Below the pieces are notes generated by a model that saw nothing but the letters and a program-made list of their open reading frames with translations, was not told where the DNA came from and did not search any database. A stretch of DNA of 64,000 nt from Pseudomonadota bacterium (GTDB taxonomy: Bacteria > Desulfobacterota > Desulfobulbia > Desulfobulbales > Desulfocapsaceae), in contig JAEYNP010000108.1 of assembly GCA_023412495.1 (NCBI GenBank), forward strand, positions 1-64,000, read 5' to 3'. Of the stretch, positions 35,201 through 44,384 are shown piece by piece (the first letter of the stretch is position 1; every line of letters starts with the position of its first letter). The translations under genes and the position numbers were made by a program.

Positions 35201-36424
35201 TTAGGGAGTTGCGGCGAGGATTTCAAGCACCAGCTCGATATCCTTTTCGGTATGAGCGGCATTGACCTGGAAACGAATGGTCTCGTCGCCCTTCGGCACC
35301 ACCGGGAAGGTGAGACCTACGACCAGCACGCCGCGGGCAAAGAGGTGCCCCACCAAAGCCTGAGTCTTGGCGGTATCCCGCACCAGCAGCGGTACCACAG
35401 GATGAGGGCCGGGGATCGATTCCAGCCCGAGCCTGGCGAGACCTTCGCGGAACTGGAGGGTGCGTCGCCGCAGATTTTCGAGGAGTTCGAGACCTTCTTC
35501 GCTGTCGCAGATGTCAAGGGCCTTTGTGGCCGCGGCGCAGTCGGCGACGCTCAAGGGGTTGGTGTAGATGTAGGTGTCGGCTTTCTGGCGGACGGCTTCG
35601 ATCACGGTCTTGCCCGCGGCGATGAAGCCGCCGTTCACACCGAAGGCTTTGCCGAAGGTGCCGATGACGATGTCGGGCGTCCGCCCTGTGAATTCCGCCG
35701 TCCCCCGGCCGGTCGCGCCGTAGGCGCCGATGCCGTGGGAATCGTCGACCACGGTGATCACCCCTTCCTTGAACCTCCCGGAATGGCGGTCGGCGATAGC
35801 CGCGATCTCGTCGATCGGGGCGTAGTCCCCGCGCATGCTGAAGATGCCATCGAAGATCACCACCACCCGGTTGATGTCGTCACCTACCTCGTTCAGGCAT
35901 CGCTCGAGATCCGCCATGTCGTTGTGGGCGTATATGCCCTTGTTAGCGCTCGGCACTCCGGCAATGCGCATCGCCCGGATGATCGAGTTGTGATTGAGCT
36001 GGTCGCCGATCCAGTGGGTCTTCGCACTCCCTATGGCCAGGGCCAGGCCGCAGTTCGAGGTGTAGGCGGAGTTGAAGATCTTGGCGGCGTTCTTGCCGAC
36101 GAAGCGGGCGATGCGCTCCTCCAGCGCCACGTGATAGCTGAAGGTGCCGTCGATGAAGCGCACCGCCCCGGGGCCCACGCCGCAGGCATGGGTGGCGGCA
36201 TCGGCCGCGGTGATCAGCTCCGGGTGGTTCGAGAGTGAAAGATAGGAGTTGGAATTCATCCGCAGGTAACGCTGGGTTTGGCCCGCCAGGCTGTAGCGGG
36301 GTCCGAAGCCGCCCTCCGGCGGGTGGTAGGCGGTGATGATCCGCTCGGGGGGCTTTGCCCGCCCTTCCTCTTTCAGCCGGTCGAGTTCTTGCTGCAATGC
36401 CGCGTCAAGTCGTGTCAGCGCCAT
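35201..36424 (-). CDS. kbl: 2-amino-3-ketobutyrate CoA ligase (glycine C-acetyltransferase)
   Basis: A 407-residue alpha-oxoamine synthase (PLP fold type I). YLRMNSNSYLSLSNHPELI, FNSAYTSNCG, HNSIIRAMRIAG, VIFDGIFSMRGDYAPIDEI, DDSHGIGAYGATGRG and GTFGKAFGVNGG with the PLP lysine are all present. The class includes KBL, BioF, Spt and HemA. Its position 3 bases after tdh makes KBL, which splits 2-amino-3-ketobutyrate with CoA into glycine and acetyl-CoA, the best call. The N-terminus is a little longer than in E. coli KBL (398 residues). Confidence 0.88.
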   Translation of the reverse strand: MALTRLDAALQQELDRLKEEGRAKPPERIITAYHPPEGGFGPRYSLAGQTQRYLRMNSNSYLSLSNHPELITAADAATHACGVGPGAVRFIDGTFSYHVALEERIARFVGKNAAKIFNSAYTSNCGLALAIGSAKTHWIGDQLNHNSIIRAMRIAGVPSANKGIYAHNDMADLERCLNEVGDDINRVVVIFDGIFSMRGDYAPIDEIAAIADRHSGRFKEGVITVVDDSHGIGAYGATGRGTAEFTGRTPDIVIGTFGKAFGVNGGFIAAGKTVIEAVRQKADTYIYTNPLSVADCAAATKALDICDSEEGLELLENLRRRTLQFREGLARLGLESIPGPHPVVPLLVRDTAKTQALVGHLFARGVLVVGLTFPVVPKGDETIRFQVNAAHTEKDIELVLEILAATP

Positions 36425-36427
36425 GGT

Positions 36428-37471
36428 CTACTCCCTTTCTGCCCAGTTGAGGATGACTTTGCCAGACTGGCCCGAACGCATGACGGAGAAGGCCTCGGCA
36501 TAATCGGTGTAGTGGAAGCGGTGGGTGATCAGCGGGCTGATGTCGAGTCCGGTCTGGATCATCGAGGTCATCTTGTACCAGGTCTCGTACATCTCCCGCC
36601 CATAGATGCCCTTGATGGTGAGCCCGTTGAAGACCACTGTGTTCCAGTCGATGGCGGTGGCGGCGGGCATGATGCCGAGCATGGCGATCTTGCCCCCATG
36701 GCACATGTTGGCGAGAATCCCGTGCAGGGCTTCGGGACTACCGGACATCTCCATGGCCACGTCGAAACCCTCCTTCATCCCCAGCTCCTTCTGGATGTCG
36801 GGGAGTTTCTCCCGGCTGACGTCGACGGACCTAGTGGCCCCGAGCCGTCTGGCCAGCTGCAGCCGATAGGGGTTGACGTCGGTGACCACCACGTGCCGGG
36901 CCCCGGCGTGCCGCGAGATGGCTGCTGCCATGCAGCCGATGGGTCCGGCGCCGGTGATGAGGACGTCCTCGCCCAGGATGTCGAAGGAGAGGGCGGTATG
37001 CACCGCGTTGCCCAGGGGATCGAAGCAGGCCAGTACATCCAGCGGAATCGAGGGGTCGCAGTACCAGACGTTGGTCACCGGGATGACGAGATACTCGGCG
37101 AAGGCGCCCTGGCGGTTGACGCCCACGCCGCTGGTGCTCCTGCACAAATGGCGGCGGCCGGCCAGGCAGTTGCGGCAGTGGCCGCAGACCAGATGACCCT
37201 CGCCCGACACCAGATCGCCCTTTTTGAAATCGTGGACATTGTCGCCGACGCTGTCCACCACCCCGACGAACTCATGGCCGATCGGCATCGGCACCGGGAT
37301 GGTCTTTTGAGCCCAGGCGTCCCAGTTGAAGATATGGACATCGGTGCCGCAGATCGAGGTGCGGAGAATCTTGATCACCACATCGTTTTTACCCGGTTGC
37401 GGACGGGCCACTTCCTCCAGCCAGAGTCCTTCCTCTTTTTTGGCTTTGACCAGCGCCTTCATTGTATCCAT
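36428..37471 (-). CDS. tdh: L-threonine 3-dehydrogenase
   Basis: A 347-residue zinc-dependent medium-chain dehydrogenase, matching the usual TDH length (about 341). It oxidises threonine to 2-amino-3-ketobutyrate with NAD+. Catalytic zinc residues lie in [14 protein letters not shown] and GHEFVG. The structural zinc site is [15 protein letters not shown], and the Rossmann motif [25 protein letters not shown]. The ATG at 37471 was chosen because GGAGG lies 8 bases upstream. The open frame extends 60 codons further without homology. kbl follows 3 bases downstream, so the two enzymes convert threonine to glycine and acetyl-CoA. Confidence 0.92.
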   Translation of the reverse strand: MDTMKALVKAKKEEGLWLEEVARPQPGKNDVVIKILRTSICGTDVHIFNWDAWAQKTIPVPMPIGHEFVGVVDSVGDNVHDFKKGDLVSGEGHLVCGHCRNCLAGRRHLCRSTSGVGVNRQGAFAEYLVIPVTNVWYCDPSIPLDVLACFDPLGNAVHTALSFDILGEDVLITGAGPIGCMAAAISRHAGARHVVVTDVNPYRLQLARRLGATRSVDVSREKLPDIQKELGMKEGFDVAMEMSGSPEALHGILANMCHGGKIAMLGIMPAATAIDWNTVVFNGLTIKGIYGREMYETWYKMTSMIQTGLDISPLITHRFHYTDYAEAFSVMRSGQSGKVILNWAERE

Positions 37472-37789
37472 CGGCATCCCCTCCGGCTGATGAAGATAGT
37501 GAAACAGACAGTGCGGACGTGGCTCGAGATTCGGGTCGGGATTGCTGTCCCGTGACGGAATCGGTTTCCGCTTCTCGGTATGGTTTGTTTCGGAGTGTAT
37601 CATACTGGCTGGAAAATTGTATACAATAATCGGAGCCAACCCCGGCGTCATCGATATTCATGTTAACCCGCAACCCATCTGGTGATAATTTTGGTTGTGC
37701 TTATCGTATCCCGGGAGGATCGCCGCCTCGGCGGCTATCGCTCTGCAGTTTTCTCGAAGTGTATCCCACAGGGCTTCCAGGAGGAAATC

Positions 37790-38128
37790 ATGGAAAAAAG
37801 ACATTATCCGCGGATTATGGTCAACAACCTCACGATCGATGTCTCCGACGGGGTTGGTTTTTTTTACGGGCAGATATCGGATGCTTCCCGATTCGGCCTA
37901 TGTCTGATGGATGTTCCCCGGAAAGTGGACGAAACCGCCGGAAAGATGACGGCCATCGTCAACGGGCCCGAGATGCATTTTAAGATGATCGTCATCCCGA
38001 AATGGTCTGCCGCGACCGACAGCCTCAACAAGTCCGTCGGCGTGGAGATAGTCGATCCGCCCCGGGATTGGATCGACTTTGTCATGAATTTCGAGCCGGA
38101 AGACGACTCCTGGGGGGTGGCGAGCTGA
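37790..38128 (+). CDS. PilZ-domain c-di-GMP-binding protein
   Basis: A 112-residue single PilZ domain. The first c-di-GMP motif RxxxR is in EKRHYPRI (RHYPR) and the second, DxSxxG, in SDASRFGLCL. The rest forms the short beta barrel. The ATG at 37790 has CCAGGAGG 5 bases upstream; the longer frame from 37682 lacks a signal. Such stand-alone PilZ proteins are receptors for the second messenger, often controlling motility or exopolysaccharide. The target cannot be inferred here. It is divergent from tdh. Confidence 0.85.
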   Translation: MEKRHYPRIMVNNLTIDVSDGVGFFYGQISDASRFGLCLMDVPRKVDETAGKMTAIVNGPEMHFKMIVIPKWSAATDSLNKSVGVEIVDPPRDWIDFVMNFEPEDDSWGVAS

Positions 38129-38161
38129 AGGGGCCGCCCCAAATCTCCCCCACAAGTTGAT

Positions 38162-38473
38162 TTACTGCAGAAAGCCGCGGAAGAAACACACACCGAGCAT
38201 TCCCGCCGCCATGGTCAACAGCAGGTTTTTCGTGCGGAAATAAACGATCAGGCACGCGCCGAGGCCGATAACGCCCTCGACCCCGGCATGCAGGGCCCCG
38301 GGCACGGTCAGCGACAGCAGAATGGTGCCCGGCAGGCATTCGAGGAAGCGGCGGGCGGGGCCGGTTCGAGGCAGCCGGTCGGCCAGCAGCAGGCCGCCCA
38401 GGCGCAGGGCGTATGTTATTCCGGCGGTGAGCAGGATAGCCTGGACGGCGCCGTCGTGGAACAGTTCGTTCAT
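38162..38473 (-). CDS. azlD: AzlD-family branched-chain amino-acid exporter subunit
   Basis: A 103-residue membrane protein with about four hydrophobic helices (AILLTAGITYALRLGGLLLADRL, FLECLPGTILLSLTVPGAL, GVIGLGACLIVYF, LLLTMAAGMLGVCFFRGFL). AzlD is the small partner of AzlC, and together they export branched-chain amino acids or their analogues. It overlaps azlC by 4 bases. Length matches the family (about 100-110). Confidence 0.88.
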   Translation of the reverse strand: MNELFHDGAVQAILLTAGITYALRLGGLLLADRLPRTGPARRFLECLPGTILLSLTVPGALHAGVEGVIGLGACLIVYFRTKNLLLTMAAGMLGVCFFRGFLQ

Positions 38474-39204
38474 CCTTCCGCCTCCTCGCCCATCCGGGGC
38501 ATCGTTTCGTCGCTGTTCTCCTTATCCTTCCAAGACTTGACGTATTCCAGGGCAACCGCGGTCAAAGCGCCGCCGATACCTCCAAGGGCGATATAGAGCT
38601 TGCCCGGCAGCAGCCGTTCTCCCGCCACGGAGAGGCCCGCAGCCACCAGCCAGGGCAGGAGGTCGTCACGATCCCGCCAGAGGCTCATGGAAAGGGCGGC
38701 AAAGACGGCGACAAAGGCAAAGTCGAGGCCCCAGCGCTCCGGCTCGACAATTCGACCGCCGAGCAGGTTGCCGGCGAGAGTCGAGGCGGTCCAGGCGGCG
38801 AGCAGCAGGAGCCCTCCGCCGACCAGGAAGGCCGGACATGTCCCTCCGTTGCGGTGGGCGGCGATGGTCACCGCCCAGTTTTCATCGGCCACCAGATGCA
38901 TGCCGAGCACCTTCTGCCAGAGAGGCCGGCCGTCGAAGACCGGCTGCAGCGACGCCCCGATCAGGAGGTAGCGCATATTGACGATCAATACGGCCAGGCC
39001 TATCTCGAGCACCGGCAAGGGGGCCTGCCACATCTCGATCATAACCAGCTGGGCCGAGCCCGCGAACATCAGGAGATCCATACCCAGCATCTCGGCCCAG
39101 CTCACACCCTGATTGCCGCTCAGCACCCCGAAGACCCCGCCGTAGGCCATGGCGCTGACCGCAAGGGGGATGTTGGCCCGCATTCCTTTGATCCATTCGT
39201 TCAT
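38470..39204 (-). CDS. azlC: AzlC-family branched-chain amino-acid exporter
   Basis: A 244-residue inner-membrane protein with the AzlC signature: MRANIPLAVSAMAYGGVFGVL, MLGMDLLMFAGSAQLVMIEMW, VNMRYLLIGASLQPVF and LVADENWAV. About seven hydrophobic segments are visible. The ATG at 39204 has AAAGGAG 10 bases upstream; the frame runs nine codons further without a signal. It forms a coupled operon with azlD. It is divergent from a MocR regulator, which may control it. Confidence 0.88.
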   Translation of the reverse strand: MNEWIKGMRANIPLAVSAMAYGGVFGVLSGNQGVSWAEMLGMDLLMFAGSAQLVMIEMWQAPLPVLEIGLAVLIVNMRYLLIGASLQPVFDGRPLWQKVLGMHLVADENWAVTIAAHRNGGTCPAFLVGGGLLLLAAWTASTLAGNLLGGRIVEPERWGLDFAFVAVFAALSMSLWRDRDDLLPWLVAAGLSVAGERLLPGKLYIALGGIGGALTAVALEYVKSWKDKENSDETMPRMGEEAEG

Positions 39205-39224
39205 GTCGATTGTCTCCTTTCTTG

Positions 39225-39273
39225 ATGACATTGTCTGTGAATAATGTCATAATCGACTGAAATTGTACCAGTC
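39225..39273. promoter_or_regulatory. Two inverted repeats in the azlC-mocR divergent region
   Basis: ATGACATT (39225-39232) and AATGTCAT (39243-39250) form a perfect 8-base inverted repeat with a 10-base spacer. GACTG...CAGTC at 39255-39273 forms a second one, containing GTACCAGTC, which resembles half-sites reported for MocR-type regulators (memory, not verified). Both lie between the two start codons and may be operators. Confidence 0.4.
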
Positions 39274-39288
39274 AATCTGTATATTGTT

Positions 39289-40704
39289 ATGATAACAATT
39301 TTGCTGAATCATATTTCCCTCGCCTCAGGCCGCAAATACCGGCGGATCAGCGAGGGAATCCGGGAGGCCATCGTCGCCGGCGCCCTGCAGCCGGGGGACC
39401 GGCTGCCGCCCCAGCGGGAATTGGCCGATGCCCTGGGTGTTACCCTGGGAACGGTGACGAGGGCCTACCGGGAGATGGACGAACTGGGGCTGACGCGAGG
39501 GGAGATCGGCCGCGGGACCTTTATCGCCCGGCGGGAAGAGGATGAGTTCAACCTGCATAGGCTCCACAATCGGCCGGACCGAGACAGTGGCGACTGTATC
39601 CGTTTCGACCTGAATTTCCCAGTGCCGGAAGGAGCTCCCGATCTCGCCGCCGCACTTGCCGAGCTGTCGCGGCGGCAGGCCCTCGACGAGTTGCTCCAGT
39701 ACCAGCCGACCGCGGGACTCATGCGGCACCGCCGGGCCGCCTGTCGCTGGCTTGCCCGTCTCAACATGCCGTCCGTTCCGGAAAATCTGGTGATCACAAC
39801 GGGAGCGCAACATGCCCTCTTTGCAGCGCTTGCCGCCCAGCTGTCGCCGGGCGACAGTCTGGCCGTCGATTGCTATACCTATCCAGGACTGATAAATCTC
39901 GCCGGGGTGCTCCATATCCGTCTCGTGCCGATAGACGGTGACGGCGATGGGATGCGGCCGGACGCTTTGGCCAAGGCCGCGGATCGGCACCGGTTGAAGG
40001 GTGCCTATCTGATCCCGACCATGCACAACCCGACGACCATCACCATGCCGCCGGAGAGGCGCAAGGAGCTGGCGGCGGTGTTGCGCCGGCAGGATCTCCT
40101 GCTCATCGAAGATGATGTGTACGGCGGCATGGAGCAGGAGTCCGGGACCCCCATCGCGGCACATATTCCGGAACGGAGCCTGTATCTGAGCAACCTCTCA
40201 AAGACACTGGCCCCGGGCCTGCGGCTCGGCTTTCTGGTAGTACCCGATGGGGTGCGCTCGGCAGTGGAGCGGGTAATGGCCGCTTCCATCTGGGTGAACC
40301 CTCCGCTGATGGCTGAGATCGGTGCTGGATGGATCGATGACGGTACCGCGGATCGGGTCATCGTATGCAAACGCCGGGCAGCGGAGCGTCGGATGGAGAT
40401 CCTTGCCGGCAGTCTCGCCGGCCAGGATCTCCAGTTCCGCCCCGGCAGCCTTCAAGCCTGGCTCCGGCTTCCGCCCGCCTGGTCCGGCGAAAACTTCGCC
40501 CGCCGGGCCGCTGCCCTGGGCGTTCAAGTGATTCCCTCCAGCAACTTCTATGCCTGCAGCACGTCCGGCACAGGCAGCAGCCCTCTCGAGGCGGTGCGCA
40601 TCTGTGTTGGCCCGCCCAGAAACGATGCCGAAGTGTCTCGCGGCGCTGAAATCCTGGCAGCCATCCTGGCAAAACCGGCTGAACGCCGCGAGTTGTTTAT
40701 GTAA
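39289..40704 (+). CDS. MocR-type GntR regulator with aminotransferase-like domain
   Basis: A 471-residue MocR/GntR-family regulator. The N-terminal GntR winged helix is YRRISEGIREAIVAGALQPGDRLPPQRELADALGVTLGTVTRAYREM. The long C-terminal domain has a class I aminotransferase fold: TTGAQHALFAALAAQLSPGD, PTMHNPTTITMPPERR, IEDDVYGGM, and SNLSKTLAPGLRLGF, with the PLP lysine in the last motif. Such proteins sense PLP-linked amino acids and usually regulate a neighbouring gene. The divergent azlCD exporter is the natural candidate target. Confidence 0.88.
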   Translation: MITILLNHISLASGRKYRRISEGIREAIVAGALQPGDRLPPQRELADALGVTLGTVTRAYREMDELGLTRGEIGRGTFIARREEDEFNLHRLHNRPDRDSGDCIRFDLNFPVPEGAPDLAAALAELSRRQALDELLQYQPTAGLMRHRRAACRWLARLNMPSVPENLVITTGAQHALFAALAAQLSPGDSLAVDCYTYPGLINLAGVLHIRLVPIDGDGDGMRPDALAKAADRHRLKGAYLIPTMHNPTTITMPPERRKELAAVLRRQDLLLIEDDVYGGMEQESGTPIAAHIPERSLYLSNLSKTLAPGLRLGFLVVPDGVRSAVERVMAASIWVNPPLMAEIGAGWIDDGTADRVIVCKRRAAERRMEILAGSLAGQDLQFRPGSLQAWLRLPPAWSGENFARRAAALGVQVIPSSNFYACSTSGTGSSPLEAVRICVGPPRNDAEVSRGAEILAAILAKPAERRELFM

Positions 40705-40796
40705 TCGCCTGGCCAGGTGATCGACGGCGACCGATCCGGAGAAATTACCGGCCCGTCGCTTGGGACAAGCGGGGAAGGAGGTTTTCTGTGGGGTGA

Positions 40797-40831
40797 ACCG
40801 GCCTTCTCCGTGGGGGGAGGGAAGGCCGGCC
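40797..40831. terminator. Stem-loop between convergent mocR-type and porin-like genes
   Basis: CCGGCCTTC with a TCC extension pairs with GGGAAGGCCGG around a G-rich loop. It lies between the converging stop codons at 40704 and 40842. No clear T-run is present. Confidence 0.5.
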
Positions 40832-40841
40832 GGAAAGGAGA

Positions 40842-41609
40842 TCAGAAGGCCATGGACAGGGTTATGCCGCCGTAGAGGAAGTCGGAATCGCCGCTCAGGC
40901 TGGTCGACTCTATATATTCCTCCGCCTTGTCGGTGAGCGGGAAAGAGTAGGCGAGCAGTGGTTTGACCGAAAAGTATCCGCCGAAAGGTACGGTCATGCC
41001 GATCGACACCAGGCCGTTGTGGAGTTGCCGATATTTTTCCGACGGGTCATTGGCCTCGGCGAAGGCGTCGTCATCGGAATGGTAATAGCTGACGGAGGCT
41101 GCGGCATCGAGGGTGATCTCTCCAGTGATCGGCTGGGAATGCGAAACCCCGACATTTATGTACCATGAGGGCAGGTGGGCAATCTCGCGGTAGACGGTGA
41201 TGGTCGGACTGAGAATGGTGTCGAGGCTGACCGAACCGTAAACCTCCTGAGAATCGGTAAGGCCGTCAAGGGCGTAGTAGATGTAGCCGCCGGTAAGTCC
41301 CACAATGCCTATGGAATGGGAGTAGGAAAGGGTAAGGTCGGTTTCGTTGTACTTCGCTCCGTCGTAGGCGTCGTTGTCGGTATCGAGGTTGCCCCAGATA
41401 TTGAAGCTTACCCCCTGATAACCGACGGTCATGGATGGCTGAAGGACGATACTGTCCTTGCTCAGTTCCAGGCCTCGCCAGATATACTGGCTGAAAACTC
41501 CCAGGTCGACTCCGGCAGTTGGTTTCGCCTCTTCCGCCTGAACTGCGGATTGGCCTAACAGGAGGGCTGCAATACTCATCATTACACATCTTTTCCTGCT
41601 CGTTTTCAT
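40842..41609 (-). CDS. TorF-family putative outer-membrane porin
   Basis: A 255-residue outer-membrane protein with a signal peptide ending SAVQAEEAKP (cut near residue 25). GVFSQYIWRGLELSKDSIVLQPSMTVGYQGVSFNIWGNLD is typical of the TorF/putative porin family. Alternating strands continue to the C-terminal YGGITLSMAF, ending in Phe as outer-membrane barrels do. Ligand is unknown. It is preceded by an AT-rich stretch and convergent with the MocR-type gene. Confidence 0.75.
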   Translation of the reverse strand: MKTSRKRCVMMSIAALLLGQSAVQAEEAKPTAGVDLGVFSQYIWRGLELSKDSIVLQPSMTVGYQGVSFNIWGNLDTDNDAYDGAKYNETDLTLSYSHSIGIVGLTGGYIYYALDGLTDSQEVYGSVSLDTILSPTITVYREIAHLPSWYINVGVSHSQPITGEITLDAAASVSYYHSDDDAFAEANDPSEKYRQLHNGLVSIGMTVPFGGYFSVKPLLAYSFPLTDKAEEYIESTSLSGDSDFLYGGITLSMAF

Positions 41610-42233
41610 CTTCTCTCCTTGCTCCTTCAGTGCTTCTTGTCTAATTTTCGTTGGTTGCGGCGTTCATGCCGGATCGCCAGCTGCGGTGTCCGGTGCTCCG
41701 TGAGGTATCGTCCTTGCGTACGGCTCGAATTCTCTGCTGCAGATATAAGCAAATTGTGAGCCAGAAGATAACCTTTAAGATAACAATATTAATAACAATA
41801 TCTTACCAGTAGTAGTCGAGTGGGAAATTTTTTAATTAGAACAAAAATGTTGTTAAAGAAAATTGTTTATTAACAATTATGTATATTTTGGGGGCGAATC
41901 GACAGCCAAGGCTTGTGTCTCTGAGGTAAGCGATTCAGCTGCAATTCGTGGCAAGTTGCTCTTTTCGTGGCAATCAGGGGGCGAGGAAAAGTTTTTCAGA
42001 CGAATGGGTACGTGCGGGATGATGAGGGATAAGGAGGGCTTCTGGCGGTGAGTTCTTGTGTTATGGTGAAATTACGTAATCACCTCTGTCGATTTGTCAT
42101 TTCAGGAGCGATTTCCACCACTCTTTTTTAGCGGTCCAGCGCCGGCGATAATCCAGGCTATTCATGGCAGGACTTTTGTGAGCAGGTGGAAGGACGGGTG
42201 TGGCTCTCAGATATAAAAGAAGGAGGAAGTGAG
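41610..42233. other. Long AT-rich intergenic region, no gene
   Basis: No gene is supported over about 620 bases. From about 41740 to 41890 the sequence is markedly AT-rich, with several short inverted repeats such as TTGTTAA/TTAACAA at 41850-41876. This is promoter-like and possibly a nucleoid-protein target for either flanking gene. A 62-codon frame at 41863-42051 has no start signal and was not accepted. Confidence 0.5.
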
Positions 42234-42635
42234 ATGAGTACAGAAATAGAAATCAGTTTTCCAGGAAATCTGAAGGTGAATGCGCAGGTAGGCGAGTTTA
42301 TCATTCCCACCGACCAGCCGGAAAAAGCAGGCGGGGACGGCTCGGCGCCTACGCCCTTCAATCTCTTTGCCGCCTCGATCGCTGCCTGTGCGGGTTTTTT
42401 CGCAGTAAAATTCTGCCGGACCCGTGAAATCCCGATCGAGGGGATGAAGCTCAAAATGTACTACGATTGGGACAGGGAAAAGAAAAAGTACCCGAAGATG
42501 ACCATGCAGCTGACCTTGCCCAATAACTTTCCCGCCAAATACGAAACAACCCTTCTTCGCGCCCTGGACCAGTGTCTGGTCCTCGATCACATCCGCAATC
42601 CGCCGGAGTTCGAGACGAGCATCGTCTCCCCCTGA
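42234..42635 (+). CDS. OsmC-family protein
   Basis: A 133-residue OsmC/Ohr-family protein with EIEISFPGNLKVNAQVGEFII, TPFNLFAASIAACAGFFAVKFCRTREIPIEGM and DQCLVLDHIRNPPEFETSI. Two cysteines (in AACAGF and DQCLVL) sit where the family places its peroxidatic pair, though C-x-C spacing versus Ohr is not resolved. It likely reduces organic peroxides or is a related redox sensor. ATG 42234 has AAGGAGG 7 bases upstream, which fixes the start; an upstream in-frame ATG at 42186 is not used. Confidence 0.85.
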   Translation: MSTEIEISFPGNLKVNAQVGEFIIPTDQPEKAGGDGSAPTPFNLFAASIAACAGFFAVKFCRTREIPIEGMKLKMYYDWDREKKKYPKMTMQLTLPNNFPAKYETTLLRALDQCLVLDHIRNPPEFETSIVSP

Positions 42636-42712
42636 GAAAGACTCGGCAGCCATGCAGGCAATGGCTGCCGACGAAAATCAGCATGGGCCCGAAAAAGGCG
42701 GCTCTGCCAATT

Positions 42713-42877
42713 CTGATGGACTCGCAAAAAGTCCGATCTACTTCGTTGTAGGTCTGAAACGGCGCTTCGCTGTACCATATGTACTGCCAAAGCACCGTTT
42801 CAGGCACTACCCTCGTATATCAAACTTTTTCCAGAGTCCATCTCAACGGGTTGGTGCACTTTTTACGACTTTATCAA
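42713..42877. mobile_element. MITE-like element, copy B, 165 bp
   Basis: Nearly the same element as 26947-27113: GATGGACTCGCAAAAAGTCC on the left, ACTTTTTACGACTTTATCAA on the right, and the same central AAACGGCGCTTCGCTGTACC hairpin. Small differences and a 2-base length change show that the copies are diverged. It lies between the OsmC gene and the SDR gene. Confidence 0.75.
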
Positions 42878-42958
42878 TTCTCATATGCCGCCCTTCAGGC
42901 AAGGCGGACGCACGGCGTGGGTACTATGCGTCGGCGCCCGGCGCGGCAGGATCGTGGC

Positions 42959-43744
42959 CTAGCCCTTCGAGCCTAGCCGCAGACCGCCGTGGATGAAATA
43001 CGTCTCACCGGCCAGCGCTTCGTTCCGGTAGATGTCGCAGGCAAGCGTGGCGACCTCTTCCGGCTCGATGAGTCGGCCGATCGGCACCTCGGCCAGGATT
43101 TTTTCCAGAGCCTTCTGGTTCATGTTTTTCACCATCGCCGTCCCCACATAGCCGGGGGCGATTGCCACGCAGCGGATCTTGTCGGCCAATCCGCGGCGGA
43201 AGAACTCGGCAGTGATGACCTTCGGCATAACGCTCATGGCCGCCTTGGTCGAGGAATAATTGATCTGACCTGCGGTGCCCAGCGAACCGGTGGAAGAGAC
43301 TAGACAGATCAGGCCCTTGCAGTTGTTGTTGACCATCTGCTCGGCACACTCGCGGACCGTGAGGAAGACACCGGTGAGATTGATGTCGATGACTCTCTGG
43401 AAGTCGGAGAGCGACATTTTCTTCGTCACCTTTCCAGTATCGCGGTCTGGGGAAACCAGCATGGCGTCCTTTATGATCCCGGCGAACGGGGCTACCATGT
43501 TGATAGCCCCCATCTTCTCGATGGCGAAAGCGGCGAGTGCCGCATTGTCTTCCTCTTTTGTAACGTTGCAGACGAAAGTTTCGACGTTCCGGCCCAGTTG
43601 ATCTTTGGCGGCTGCCAGGGCACTTTCATCTATATCGGCGATTACCGCCCTGCCGCCTGATTCAACCCACTTTTGGGCAAGTGCCATGCCGATACCGCCG
43701 CTCCCCCCCGTAATGACCGCAACAGATCCTTTGATGTCCAGCAT
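42959..43744 (-). CDS. SDR-family oxidoreductase (possible acetoacetyl-CoA reductase)
   Basis: A 261-residue classical short-chain dehydrogenase. The nucleotide-binding TGGSGGIGMALAQ, DIDES (acidic residue favouring NAD+), the catalytic S (LVSSTGS), Y and K (NYSSTK), and PGYVGTAMV are present. Enzymes of this type include FabG/PhaB reductases that make (R)-3-hydroxyacyl-CoA. A role as the PHA-precursor reductase fits its position beside the phasins, but the NAD+-type acidic residue makes this uncertain. No gene symbol is given. Confidence 0.8.
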   Translation of the reverse strand: MLDIKGSVAVITGGSGGIGMALAQKWVESGGRAVIADIDESALAAAKDQLGRNVETFVCNVTKEEDNAALAAFAIEKMGAINMVAPFAGIIKDAMLVSPDRDTGKVTKKMSLSDFQRVIDINLTGVFLTVRECAEQMVNNNCKGLICLVSSTGSLGTAGQINYSSTKAAMSVMPKVITAEFFRRGLADKIRCVAIAPGYVGTAMVKNMNQKALEKILAEVPIGRLIEPEEVATLACDIYRNEALAGETYFIHGGLRLGSKG

Positions 43745-43827
43745 CTTCTTTCTCTCCTGGTTATTGTATTGTTACTGTACTGCCCATCCGGTCTCGGCCC
43801 TGATTATACACCCTTTTCCCAATTTTT

Positions 43828-44364
43828 TCAGGATTTAGGCTCGGGCGGCTTTTTCTTCTCGGCCTGCTTAACCGGCGGCTGTTCGGATTTTTTTTCGTGT
43901 GGTTCGGAGACGGCTTTCTGAGGTTCGATTGCTGCTTTGGCGATGTGTTCTGCTTGCTTGGGTGCCTCCTTTTCCGCGGGCTGTGGTTTTTCGGGCGCCT
44001 GCTTTATTTCCGGAGTCTGCTTCTTGGGGCTCATCGCCTGCCCGGGTTTTTCCGTTGGTTCGGCGGCCGGCCTTTCTGCCGGCTTCGACTTTTTTTCGCT
44101 TCTTTCCCCGGTGGACGTAAGACGTTCCATGGTGGCAAGATTCTTGTCGACCAGTTCACTCACGCCGGTCAGGTTTTTCCTCCAGATCCCGGCGAAGAAG
44201 AGACAGGCATCCTTGCTTTCGCCGGGAATCCAGGGGCTTTGTTCCAATGTCGCCTTCAGCAATCTTTCCCCGTGCTGCTGCACGGCGGCGATCATTGCCA
44301 GGCTGTTTTGCAGGGCGGTTCGCTGGAACCGTATCGTCTGGCAGAGCAGGTTGAGATTGTCCAT
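43828..44364 (-). CDS. Phasin-like protein with Pro/Lys-rich tail
   Basis: A 178-residue protein. Residues 1-85 are helical and share the pattern QxxxFQRTALQNSLAMIAAVQQHGE, QSPWIPGESKDAC with the two smaller phasin-like proteins in this cluster. The C-terminal about 90 residues are low-complexity Pro/Lys/Glu/Ala (KPAERPAAEP, EKPQPAEKEAPK), like the tails of granule-bound or histone-like phasins that bind DNA. The ATG at 44364 has AAAGGGGGA 6 bases upstream. It overlaps the next phasin by no more than a few bases of spacer. Confidence 0.7.
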   Translation of the reverse strand: MDNLNLLCQTIRFQRTALQNSLAMIAAVQQHGERLLKATLEQSPWIPGESKDACLFFAGIWRKNLTGVSELVDKNLATMERLTSTGERSEKKSKPAERPAAEPTEKPGQAMSPKKQTPEIKQAPEKPQPAEKEAPKQAEHIAKAAIEPQKAVSEPHEKKSEQPPVKQAEKKKPPEPKS

Positions 44365-44384
44365 CAATGTCCCCCTTTGCGTAT

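Noticed and set aside
41863..42051. 62-codon frame in the AT-rich region
   Set aside because: No start signal and uneven composition.
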